The notes beneath the pieces are model-generated. The model searched no databases, had not been told where the DNA came from, and was given only the letters and a program-made list of their open reading frames with translations. From Chloroflexota bacterium (lineage in GTDB: Bacteria; Chloroflexota; Limnocylindria; QHBO01): a stretch of 7,852 bases of DNA. Shown here piece by piece: positions 1-6,288 of this stretch. How positions within the stretch are numbered: position 1 is the stretch's first letter; each line of letters opens with the position of its first letter. Position numbers and translations under genes: made by a program. The stretch lies in contig VBJX01000091.1 in assembly GCA_005879775.1 (NCBI GenBank), forward strand, positions 1 through 7,852. The letters are read 5' to 3'.

Positions 1-2
1 TC

Positions 3-1106
3 CCGTCGGTTGTCGAGCCGGCTGATCCAAACGACCAGGTCTCGACCCTGGACGGCGACGACTCGGCGATGATCGTGCACAACTTCAGCGAGTCCTTCGG
101 CGTCGGCGACCGGCTCCTCCTCGCGGTCTACAACGGGACCGAGATGCAGATCCCCGACTTCGCGATCGCGCCGCCGGCCGCCATCGTGGTGCCGTCGACG
201 ACCGGCGCGCCGATCAACGGGCCCAACTTCACCGTCTCACGCAACGATGCCTTCGCCAGCACCGTCACCCTGCACCTTCACGGCGACGTCGACGCCACAG
301 CTGCCGGGCATCCCGCCGACGACATCCTGCCGACGCCCCCGGTCGACCCGCCGGGCGCGGGGGACATGAACCAGCCGACCTGGTCGACCAACACCTTCAT
401 CCCGGCCAAGAACGGCACGACCGTATCGATGAGCAACGTCAAGACCAACGCGATTCCGGCGGGCATCTACACCGTCTGGATCGAGGGCCACTCCGGCAAT
501 CCCTACTTCCAGGCCCGCCGCTACCCGGTGCCGGTCAAGGTCGGCGGGGCTGTCCGCGACTTCAGCCTCTCCAACTCAACCACGAGCGGCACAGCCGCAA
601 CCCTCGGAGCGTCGATCAGCATGCCGCTCTACGTGTCGACCACCAATGCGGCCGCCACGAAGTGGGGACCCACCGGTACGGCGGTGGCACTCACCGTGGA
701 CGCCGCCAGCTTCACCGACTGCAGCCTGGCCGCCGCGAGCATCGGGGCCGGGCAGATCACGGTCAGCCCCACCTCCGTGACCCCCATCTCGACCGGCCAG
801 GGAGCGCTCTCAACGCTGCAGATCAGCACCGTCGGCCTGGCACCCGGCTGCTACCGCTTCGACGTCAGGGCGCGGGGAACGAATGGCGCAGGCCAGCCGG
901 TCACCCACCTCCTCCCGGTCACCTTCACCGTGGCGACCGTGGCCAGCAGCGGGTCGTACGTCGACATCATCGGCTTCGCCGTCTTCGAGATCACCGACAT
1001 CAGCTCCAACGACATCTCAGGTCGAGCCGTCAGCGGCGTCCGTGCCGATGGCGGCGACGGAACGCTGCGACGCGCGCAGGCCGCCCGCCTGACCCCCTGG
1101 AACTAG
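3..1106 (+). CDS. Secreted Ig-like protein, probably TadG-like pilus-locus component (5' end outside window)
   Basis: The frame is open from base 3 to the TAG at 1104-1106, so the true start lies left of the window; the Met at 69 is internal. 367 residues are visible. Two modules of about 125 residues look like repeats of one fold: one runs from DFAI (about residue 52) to VPVKVG (about 181), the other from DFSLSN (about 186) to LPVTFTV (about 310). Each opens with Asp-Phe and ends in a Tyr-containing beta strand (GIYTVWIEG and GCYRFDVRA), as in Ig-like beta sandwiches. The second module has two Cys (TDCSL and PGCYR) that could pair outside the cell. A conserved-looking tail of about 50 residues ends in ARLTPWN. 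Thr/Ser/Ala richness fits an exported protein; no signal peptide is visible because the N-terminus is missing. cpaB follows 21 bp downstream, so a Tad/Flp pilus role, perhaps as a TadG-like surface protein, is inferred from context. Coding is certain; function is moderate. Confidence 0.72.
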   Translation, partial: PSVVEPADPNDQVSTLDGDDSAMIVHNFSESFGVGDRLLLAVYNGTEMQIPDFAIAPPAAIVVPSTTGAPINGPNFTVSRNDAFASTVTLHLHGDVDATAAGHPADDILPTPPVDPPGAGDMNQPTWSTNTFIPAKNGTTVSMSNVKTNAIPAGIYTVWIEGHSGNPYFQARRYPVPVKVGGAVRDFSLSNSTTSGTAATLGASISMPLYVSTTNAAATKWGPTGTAVALTVDAASFTDCSLAAASIGAGQITVSPTSVTPISTGQGALSTLQISTVGLAPGCYRFDVRARGTNGAGQPVTHLLPVTFTVATVASSGSYVDIIGFAVFEITDISSNDISGRAVSGVRADGGDGTLRRAQAARLTPWN

Positions 1107-1112
1107 CACCGC

Positions 1113-1118
1113 AGGAGA
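1113..1118 (+). promoter_or_regulatory. Shine-Dalgarno site of cpaB
   Basis: AGGAGA ends 9 bases before the GTG at 1128. It is one of the few good Shine-Dalgarno matches in the window and decides the GTG start of cpaB. It lies in the 21-bp gap after the upstream stop, which fits co-transcription of the two genes. Confidence 0.6.
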
Positions 1119-1127
1119 GACCGGTTC

Positions 1128-1943
1128 GTGGAACTCGAATATTCGGACAGGAACAGCAAGCGCTCGAAGCTCTACATCGGCGTCGGGCTGCTCATTGCAT
1201 TCATCGTCGCCGGCATCGTCTTCGCGGCGCTGCGTGCCAGCGGGCTGACCGGTGAGCCAAAGGTCGAGATGCGCCAGGTCGTGGTGGCCGCCCGCGACAT
1301 CGCCTCGCGCAAGCCGATCGAGGAAGGCGACGTTGCCACTCGCAGCGTCCCGGCCGACCCGACCAACGCATCGGCCTTCACTCGCATCGACGAGGTGCTC
1401 GGGCGAGTCAGCGCCGTCTCCATCTCCACCGGACAGCTGCTGAGCCGGACGATGCTCGCGTCGGCGAGCTCGGGACAGGGCTTCTCGATCCTCGAGCCGG
1501 GCGAATCGTTCAACCCGACAGGACCTGACCTCCGGGCGGTCAGTGTCAGCGTGCCCGATGACCGCGCAGTGGCCGGAACGCTGGTCCCGGGCCAGCGTGT
1601 CGACCTGATCGTGACGATCGAGATCAATCCGCAGATCGGGCAGACCCCGGCACCCGCCGCCAGCCCGCCGGCGATCATGCCCGGACCGTCCACCAAGGTG
1701 ACCCTGCAGAAGCTGACGATCCTGGCCCGCAATGGCGGGATCTACATCCTGCGTGCGACCCTTGAGGTCGCCGAGCAGATCGAGGAGCTGAACGCCGCCG
1801 GGGGCCAGTTCAGCCTGGTCCTGCGGCCCGACGAGGACGGGCGCACCGCCAAAACCCCAGGCTCGACGCTCGATCAGCTCCTCGACGACTTCGGCTTCAG
1901 GGTGCCGCAGCCGCCGGTCTTCGCCGCTCCCAGCCCCTCGTAA
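1128..1943 (+). CDS. cpaB: Flp/Tad pilus assembly protein CpaB (RcpC family)
   Basis: This 271-residue protein has the usual CpaB layout. A short basic cytoplasmic N-terminus (RNSKRSK) precedes one membrane anchor at about residues 15-36. A SAF-type domain follows at about 48-108, with VVVAARDIASRKPIEEGDV and the later GQLLSRTML. The RcpC-like beta domain spans about 135-235 (RAVSVSVPDDRAVAGTLVPG, GQRVDLIVT, then the strand FSLVLRPDEDG). A Pro/Ala-rich loop lies at about 171-188, and the C-terminus is Pro-rich and probably disordered. CpaB proteins act on the outer side of the cytoplasmic membrane in assembly of Tad (Flp) pili. The start is GTG, supported by the AGGAGA upstream. It lies 21 bp after the Ig-like gene and is the last plus-strand gene before the convergent coaE. 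The ATPase and platform genes of the Tad system (cpaF, tadB, tadC) are not in the window. Confidence 0.88.
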   Translation: MELEYSDRNSKRSKLYIGVGLLIAFIVAGIVFAALRASGLTGEPKVEMRQVVVAARDIASRKPIEEGDVATRSVPADPTNASAFTRIDEVLGRVSAVSISTGQLLSRTMLASASSGQGFSILEPGESFNPTGPDLRAVSVSVPDDRAVAGTLVPGQRVDLIVTIEINPQIGQTPAPAASPPAIMPGPSTKVTLQKLTILARNGGIYILRATLEVAEQIEELNAAGGQFSLVLRPDEDGRTAKTPGSTLDQLLDDFGFRVPQPPVFAAPSPS

Positions 1944-1987
1944 CGGCCTTCCTGGCCAGGATCTGAGCTCAGGCCGGGGCCAGGAGG
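1944..1987. other. Palindrome cluster at the convergent cpaB/coaE junction (possible bidirectional terminator)
   Basis: The 25-bp gap between the cpaB and coaE stops, plus the end of coaE, contains two perfect 10-bp palindromes: CCTGGCCAGG at 1951-1960 and CTGAGCTCAG at 1963-1972. TCCTGGCC (1950-1957) can also pair with GGCCAGGA (1978-1985), and CGGCCT (1944-1949) with AGGCCG (1971-1976), giving alternative GC-rich stems. No T-run follows on either strand, so it is not a standard intrinsic terminator. The position between two converging units suggests transcript-end formation or mRNA 3'-end protection, which is inference. Confidence 0.35.
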
Positions 1988-2541
1988 GCGGCGAGCGCCG
2001 CCTCAACCTGGCGTTGCGTCTCGGCGCGCGGGGCAGAGCCGTCGATCACGACGTCGGCGGCGGCCACCTTGCTGGCCTGTGGCGACTGGTTGGCCAGCCG
2101 CGCGCGAGCGGCCGGCTCGTCGATTCCGCGCTCAGCGAGGCGGGCCAGGGCGTCTCGCTCCTCGCAGCGCACGACCCAGATCTCGTCGCAGCGATCATGC
2201 AGCGGTGATTCGAGGAGCTTGATCGCCTCGATCACCGCGGCTTCGGCGCCGGCCGTCTCCAGCTCCGCGAGGCGGGCGCGAACTTCGTCGCGCAGGGGCG
2301 GGTGGATGATCGCCTCGAGGTCCGCGAGCGCGGCGCGGTCGGCGAAGACGATCTCTCCAAGGCGCCCGGCATCCAGCGTGCGGAAGCGCTTCTCGATGCG
2401 GCTTCGCACGCGGTCGTCGTTGGTCCGCAGCTGGCGGGCCACCGCATCGGCCTCGATGATCGCCACCCCGTGCTCTCGCAGCATGGCGGCCACCGTGCTC
2501 TTCCCGCAGCCGATGTTGCCGGTCAGGCCGATCACCTTCAT
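1969..2541 (-). CDS. coaE: Dephospho-CoA kinase
   Basis: The product phosphorylates the 3'-hydroxyl of the ribose of dephospho-CoA with ATP, the last step of coenzyme A synthesis, in the cytoplasm. The 190-residue protein starts with MKVIGLTGNIGCGKST, a P-loop at residues 7-15, followed by the family's second signature EADAVARQL at about 34-42. IVFADRAALADLEAIIHPPLRDEV matches the CoaE helical lid, and VIEAIKLLES is the core strand that normally reads like DIPLLFE. It is slightly shorter than the usual 200 or so residues, mainly after ARQL. The same frame stays open upstream to 3534, but that part only overlaps mutM in another frame; the P-loop Met at 2541 is the natural N-terminus. Its ATG overlaps the mutM stop as ATGA, so translation is probably coupled. 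The polA-mutM-coaE order is also seen, with an extra gene, in Bacillus. Confidence 0.93.
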   Translation of the reverse strand: MKVIGLTGNIGCGKSTVAAMLREHGVAIIEADAVARQLRTNDDRVRSRIEKRFRTLDAGRLGEIVFADRAALADLEAIIHPPLRDEVRARLAELETAGAEAAVIEAIKLLESPLHDRCDEIWVVRCEERDALARLAERGIDEPAARARLANQSPQASKVAAADVVIDGSAPRAETQRQVEAALAALLAPA

Positions 2542-3449
2542 CGGGCTGCCTGCTCCGCTAGGGGGTCCACCTGGCAGTGCGGGCAATAGTGGGTACTCCG
2601 CTGGCCGATGACCAGCCGCGATATCGGGCGTCCGCAGCGCAGGCACGGCTCTCCGCTGCGCTGGTAGACCGACAGTCGCTCGGCATTCTCCCCCGGCTCG
2701 CCGTCGGCGCCCACGTAATCGGCGAAGCTCGCGCCGCGGTTGGCAATCCCCTGCCGCAGCACCGCCCGAATCGCCCGATGCAGCCGTCGCACCTCCCCCG
2801 GGGTGAGGCTGTCCGCGCGGCGCAGGGGATGGAGCCGCGCCCGCCACAGGGCCTCGTCGGCATAGATGTTGCCGACTCCTGCGATGAACGACTGGTCGAG
2901 GAGGAGGGTCTTCAATCGCGCGGATCGGCCCTGCAGGCGCTCCGCCAGGCGCGCCGCCGTGAAGCTGCTGCGGAGCGGCTCCGGTCCGTGCCTGGCGAAG
3001 ACGTCCCCGACCCGCGCCGGCTCGCGTGCCTCGGCCACCCGGCGCGAGGCGCTCCTCGGCCTGCGGGCGAGCAGCCCGCCACCCTCCCACAGCCCGATCC
3101 GCCCGAACTTGCGGACGTCCCGGTAGCGGAGCTGGCGGCCATCGGCCAGGTGGAAGACGACTCGGGCGTAGCGGTCGTCCGGGGTGCCGGGCGGGGCCAC
3201 GATCAGCGCGCCGGTCATGCGCAGGGCAACGGTCACCACCCGTCCATCGGCCAGGTGGATGAGCACGCTCTTGGCACGCCGCCCGACCCGGCCCACCGTT
3301 GCGCCGCGGAGCTCGGCGGCGAAGCGCGCAGCCGGTTGGGGGTGGCGGATGGTGCGCTCCCAGCGCACCTCGACGTCCGCGATGGTGGAGCCCGTTACCC
3401 AGCGCTGCAGGTCCCGGGCGACCGTCTCGACCTCGGGGAGCTCCGGCAT
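2538..3449 (-). CDS. mutM: Formamidopyrimidine-DNA glycosylase (Fpg/MutM)
   Basis: This bifunctional base-excision repair enzyme removes 8-oxoguanine and formamidopyrimidines and cuts the abasic site by beta,delta-elimination. The 303-residue protein begins MPELPEVET; Pro2 is the nucleophile after Met removal, and Glu3 and Glu6 follow. The family's conserved beta-hairpin Lys is Lys60 (RRAKS). Void-filling residues are Met78 in LRMTG and Arg113/Phe115 in DVRKFG. The helix-two-turn-helix region includes LLLDQSFIAGVGNIYADEALW at about 182-202. The C-terminal zinc finger has Cys269, Cys272, Cys289 and Cys292, with Arg284 in GQRSTHYC. Length exceeds the usual 270 or so because of an Arg-rich insert at about 122-154, before the conserved GPEPL. 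It starts 3 bp after the polA stop and overlaps coaE by 4 bp. No strong Shine-Dalgarno site is visible, so coupling to polA translation is likely. Confidence 0.96.
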   Translation of the reverse strand: MPELPEVETVARDLQRWVTGSTIADVEVRWERTIRHPQPAARFAAELRGATVGRVGRRAKSVLIHLADGRVVTVALRMTGALIVAPPGTPDDRYARVVFHLADGRQLRYRDVRKFGRIGLWEGGGLLARRPRSASRRVAEAREPARVGDVFARHGPEPLRSSFTAARLAERLQGRSARLKTLLLDQSFIAGVGNIYADEALWRARLHPLRRADSLTPGEVRRLHRAIRAVLRQGIANRGASFADYVGADGEPGENAERLSVYQRSGEPCLRCGRPISRLVIGQRSTHYCPHCQVDPLAEQAAR

Positions 3450-3452
3450 CGG

Positions 3453-4616
3453 CTAGGCAGTCAGCGGCTCGGCGACCGCCTCCTCCGCCTCCTCGCGCGC
3501 CACGTCGACGGCCGATTTCGGCACTCGGCGCCACGACTCATCGTCGCCGCGCAGGTAGCGGTCCATGTTCTCCCAGTCGGTGCCGACCTTGAGCGCCACC
3601 TCCAGCGGCGGGTCGAGCGGCAGGGCCGACTCCATGACCTCGGTCGCCAGCGCGGCGAGAGCAGGGAGCTCCTCTTCATCGGTCTCGAACACCAGCTCGT
3701 CGTGGACCTGGAGCAGGATCCGCGAGCGGAGGCCGCGCTCACGGATGGCGGCATCCAGCCGGATCATGGCGATCTTCATCCCGTCGGCGGCCGTTCCCTG
3801 GATCGGCATGTTGATCGCCATCCGCTCGCCGGCCGAGCGCAGGGCCCCGTTGCGCGCGGTCAGCTCGGGCAGGTAGCGCCGCCGGCCGAGGAGGGTGGTG
3901 ACGAATCCCTGGTCGCGGGCCAGCATCCGGATCTCGACCATGTAGCGACGGATCCCCGGGTAGGCGGTGAAGTAGTCGGCGATGAAGCGCTGCGCCTCCT
4001 CGCGCGGGATCCTGAGCCGATCGGCCAGCCCGAAGTCACTCAGGCCGTAGGCGATCCCGTAGTTGATCATCTTGGCCACGCTGCGCACCCGGGGCGTCAC
4101 GTCCTCGGCAGCCACGCCCAGCACTCTTGCGGCAGCGGCCAGGTGGATATCGGAATGCGCCGCGAAGTCCGCCTTGAGCCCGGGATCGCCGGAGACGTGC
4201 GCCAGGATGCGCAGCTCCTGCTGGGAGTAGTCGGCGCCAAGCAGCAGCTGCCCGGGTGCGGCGACGAATGCGCGCCGGATCCGCCGCCCCAGCGCCGAGC
4301 GGATCGGGATGTTCTGCAGGTTGGGATCGATGCTCGACAGGCGACCTGTGGCGGCGACCGCCTGCTGGTAGGTGGTGTGCAGGCGTCCATCGGCTCCGAC
4401 CAGGCTCGGCAGCGCGTCCACATACGTGCCCTTGAGCTTCGAGATCTGCCGGTGCTCAAGGATCAGACCGACCGCCGGGTGCTTGTCGCGCAGCTCCTCC
4501 AGGACCGATGCATCCGTCGAGTAGCCGGTTCGCGTGCGCTTCGTGCCCTGCAGCCCCAGCTCGTGGAAGAGGAGCTGCTCGAGCTGCTTCGGCGAGCCGA
4601 TGTTGAACGGCGACGC
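3453..4616 (-). CDS. polA: DNA polymerase I, C-terminal polymerase part (frame-shifted from the N-terminal part)
   Basis: This frame carries the family A polymerase domain. Clear Pol I homology begins at codon 4616-4614 (ASPFNIGSPKQL) and runs through KGTYVDALPSLV to the stop. The first usable start in this frame is only the GTG at 4421, already inside the domain, so it is unlikely to be an independent gene. Motifs are GRLSSIDPNLQNIPIR; motif A DYSQQELR (catalytic Asp codon 4232-4230); the O helix RSVAKMINYGIAYG with the conserved Arg and Lys; NMPIQGTAADGMK; and motif C LQVHDELVFE. The O-helix position that is Phe in E. coli and Taq Pol I is Tyr here (codon 4061-4059), and motif A has Gln for the usual Ile. 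About 32 residues extend beyond the usual end (after DWENMD), rich in Glu and Ala. All catalytic residues are intact, so the break upstream is either recent or artefactual. Confidence 0.9.
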   Translation of the reverse strand, partial: ASPFNIGSPKQLEQLLFHELGLQGTKRTRTGYSTDASVLEELRDKHPAVGLILEHRQISKLKGTYVDALPSLVGADGRLHTTYQQAVAATGRLSSIDPNLQNIPIRSALGRRIRRAFVAAPGQLLLGADYSQQELRILAHVSGDPGLKADFAAHSDIHLAAAARVLGVAAEDVTPRVRSVAKMINYGIAYGLSDFGLADRLRIPREEAQRFIADYFTAYPGIRRYMVEIRMLARDQGFVTTLLGRRRYLPELTARNGALRSAGERMAINMPIQGTAADGMKIAMIRLDAAIRERGLRSRILLQVHDELVFETDEEELPALAALATEVMESALPLDPPLEVALKVGTDWENMDRYLRGDDESWRRVPKSAVDVAREEAEEAVAEPLTA

Positions 4617-6234
4617 CCATGGCCGCCAGCGCCTCGCGGTCGATGCTGACCCCGGCCAGCTCCATCCTGGCCAGCACCGGGAGGAGTGGCATCTCCACCT
4701 CGGTGAAGAGGTTCATCATTCCGCCTTCCACCAGGTCTTTCTCAAGCAGCGGGCGGACCAGCAGGGCGGTGAGAGCCTCGCCCGCAGCGCGCCGGGCGGT
4801 GGCCGCATCCTCGTCGAGGGTCCCGGGAGCCGGCCGCTCCGGCAGGCTGGCGCCGAAGCGGTTGGCTGCCAGGTCGTCGAGGGTCTGGGCGCGCAGCGAC
4901 GGGTTGACCATGTAGCTGGCGACCAGCGTGTCGATCGCCGGACCCTGCAGCGCGACACCGCGCATCGCGAGCAGCGTCACGAGCTGCTTCAGGTCGTGGC
5001 CGATCAGCGGCCTGCCGTCACGCTCGAACCAGGCCGGCAGCGCCCGATCGTCGCTCCAGGGCAGGTACCAGCTCGAGCCATCCGCCCCGGCCAGCGCGAT
5101 CCCCAGCAGCTGGCGCTCCAGCGGCCGTCCTTCCCCGGTGGCCCAACCGAGCGCGACCTCCTCTCCCTGAGCCGCCAGCCAGGCCTCGAGCTCGCCCCAG
5201 TCTCCATCGGGCCCGATGACGCGCGGCTCGACTCCCTCGATGGCGGCTCCCGGATCGGCGCTGGGGTCTGCCTGCGCACGCGGGCTGCTCGGGAGAGGCG
5301 GGGACAGCTGCAGCCCACCGCCGGTCTCACGCTCCGGGTCGTCGTGTCCGGTGGGCGCGATGCTCGACGGCGGCAGCCGGTCGATCAGCGAGCGGAACTC
5401 GAGCTCCCGGAAGCGCTGCGCCACCGCCCGCCGGTCGTAGCGACCGGTACGCCCCTCCTCCAGGTTCAGCTCAACCGGCAGATCGATGATGATCCTGCCG
5501 ACCTCGCGTGACATGAAGGCCGACTCGCGGTGCTCGCCAAGCCGATCGCGGAGCTTGCCCTTCACCTCGTCCAGGCGCTCATAGATGCCATCCAGGGTCT
5601 CGAACTGCTGCAGCAGCTGGACGGCCGTCTTCTCCCCCACGCCCGGCACGCCGGGGATGTTGTCGCTGGTGTCGCCCTTCAGCGCCTTGTAGTCGAGCAT
5701 CTGGTCGGGGCGCAGGCCATAGCGCTCCATGACCTTCGCTTCGTCGTAGATGACCGTCGCGGCGACGCCCATCCGAGTGGTGAGCAGCCGCACGTGATCA
5801 TTGACCAGCTGCAGCCCATCCAGGTCGCCCGACACGATGTAGGTGTCGACGCCGGCGCCCCTGGCGTGCTGCACAAGGCTGCCGATCACGTCGTCCGCCT
5901 CGTAGCCGCTGAGCTCGCGGATCGGGATGCTCATCATCGCCGCGATCTCTCGCACGATCGGGAACTGGAGGCGCAGGTCGTCGGGCATGCTCGGACGCCC
6001 GGCCTTGTACTCCGGATAGGCGTCGAAGCGGAACTGCGGCTTCCCGACGTCGAAGCTGACCATCGCGTAGTCGGGCTTGAGATCCTGCATGCCGCGCAGC
6101 ACGATCTGGAGGAAGCCGAAGACGGCGTTCACCAGGGTCCCATCCGACATGGTCAACGGAGGGAGCGCGAAGTAGCCGCGATAGACGAGGCTCGGCCCGT
6201 CGATGAGCATCAGAATCGGGCGTCGATCGGGCAT
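4456..6234 (-). CDS. polA: DNA polymerase I, N-terminal part: 5'-3' exonuclease and exonuclease-like domains (frame broken at its end)
   Basis: Pol I removes RNA primers and fills repair gaps. Residues 1 to about 290 are the FEN-like 5' nuclease: LMLIDGPSLVYRGYFALP, the acidic cluster YEADD (Glu112, Asp114, Asp115), GDLDGLQL (Asp137, Asp139), KGDTSDNIPG (Asp188, Asp191) and the helix-hairpin GVPGVGEKTA. A Pro/Ser-rich linker follows at about 291-330. The 3'-5' exonuclease-like domain at about 335-470 lacks the DxE motif (it reads VALGWATGEG), so proofreading is probably absent, as in Taq. The palm/thumb start MELAGVSIDREALAAM ends at Met539; the remaining 53 codons to the TGA at 4456 are out of frame and resemble nothing. 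ATG 6234 is preferred over an in-frame TTG at 6240: the conserved fold begins right after it and it sits well for a leaderless transcript. Confidence 0.9.
   Translation of the reverse strand: MPDRRPILMLIDGPSLVYRGYFALPPLTMSDGTLVNAVFGFLQIVLRGMQDLKPDYAMVSFDVGKPQFRFDAYPEYKAGRPSMPDDLRLQFPIVREIAAMMSIPIRELSGYEADDVIGSLVQHARGAGVDTYIVSGDLDGLQLVNDHVRLLTTRMGVAATVIYDEAKVMERYGLRPDQMLDYKALKGDTSDNIPGVPGVGEKTAVQLLQQFETLDGIYERLDEVKGKLRDRLGEHRESAFMSREVGRIIIDLPVELNLEEGRTGRYDRRAVAQRFRELEFRSLIDRLPPSSIAPTGHDDPERETGGGLQLSPPLPSSPRAQADPSADPGAAIEGVEPRVIGPDGDWGELEAWLAAQGEEVALGWATGEGRPLERQLLGIALAGADGSSWYLPWSDDRALPAWFERDGRPLIGHDLKQLVTLLAMRGVALQGPAIDTLVASYMVNPSLRAQTLDDLAANRFGASLPERPAPGTLDEDAATARRAAGEALTALLVRPLLEKDLVEGGMMNLFTEVEMPLLPVLARMELAGVSIDREALAAMGVAVQHRLAEAARAAPLPRAGAAGHEAHANRLLDGCIGPGGAARQAPGGRSDP
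4614..4620 (-). other. polA frame break with a small internal deletion
   Basis: In the N-terminal frame the last homologous codon is the ATG at 4620-4618 (REALAAM). In the C-terminal frame homology resumes at the GCG at 4616-4614 (ASPFNIG). One base, 4617, lies between, which shifts the frame. Taq and E. coli Pol I have about 19 to 21 more residues here, a helix of the type EELxxRLxELE...LAG before PFN. The gap therefore looks like a deletion of roughly 53 to 59 nt whose length is 2 modulo 3. A simple homopolymer slip cannot explain the missing residues. Confidence 0.8.
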
Positions 6235-6243
6235 GGCCAAGCC

Positions 6244-6272
6244 AGTCTAGACCGATGAAACCGGCCTGTCGG
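6244..6272 (-). promoter_or_regulatory. Putative promoter of the polA-mutM-coaE unit
   Basis: On the minus strand a -35-like CCGACA (6272-6267, 4 of 6 matches to TTGACA) and a -10-like TAGACT (6249-6244, 4 of 6) are separated by 17 bp. The -10 ends 9 bases before the ATG at 6234, so the transcript would start at or near the start codon and be leaderless. No Shine-Dalgarno site is present there, which agrees. The prediction rests on sequence alone. Confidence 0.45.
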
Positions 6273-6282
6273 TCGCTAGAAT
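6255..6282 (+). promoter_or_regulatory. Putative leaderless promoter of the J-domain gene
   Basis: TAGAAT at 6277-6282 matches the -10 consensus at 5 of 6 positions. ATGAAA at 6255-6260 matches the -35 at 4 of 6, with a 16-bp spacer. Only six bases (CGCCCC) separate the -10 from the ATG at 6289, so transcription would begin at the start codon itself. There is no Shine-Dalgarno site. It overlaps the divergent polA promoter-like elements almost completely. Confidence 0.5.
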
Positions 6283-6288
6283 CGCCCC

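Noticed and set aside
69..71. Start of the first gene at the ATG at 69
   Set aside because: The frame is open to base 3, the preceding 22 codons read as ordinary protein, and no signal peptide follows the Met.
1017..2006. A 329-codon minus-strand frame opposite the Ig-like gene end and cpaB
   Set aside because: It is antisense to recognised coding sequence, with no domain and composition typical of a shadow frame.
1969..3534. A 521-codon frame ending in CoaE that could be read as a fusion protein
   Set aside because: The upstream 330 codons only overlap mutM and the polA end in another frame and are Arg/Pro/Gly-rich noise. CoaE starts naturally at the P-loop Met at 2541.
4456..4617. The last 53 codons of the N-terminal polA frame as a genuine alternative C-terminus
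   Set aside because: They resemble nothing, while the same bases in the neighbouring frame encode highly conserved Pol I sequence.
4421..4625. Programmed ribosomal frameshifting in polA
   Set aside because: About 19 conserved residues are missing as well as the frame, and no slippery run or stimulatory stop is seen at the junction. A deletion explains both facts.
2577..4649. A 690-codon open frame on the plus strand, antisense to mutM and polA
   Set aside because: It lies opposite two well-recognised genes, its product is low-complexity (Arg, Gly, His, Asp, Gln rich) and shows no domain. Long antisense frames are expected at this GC content.
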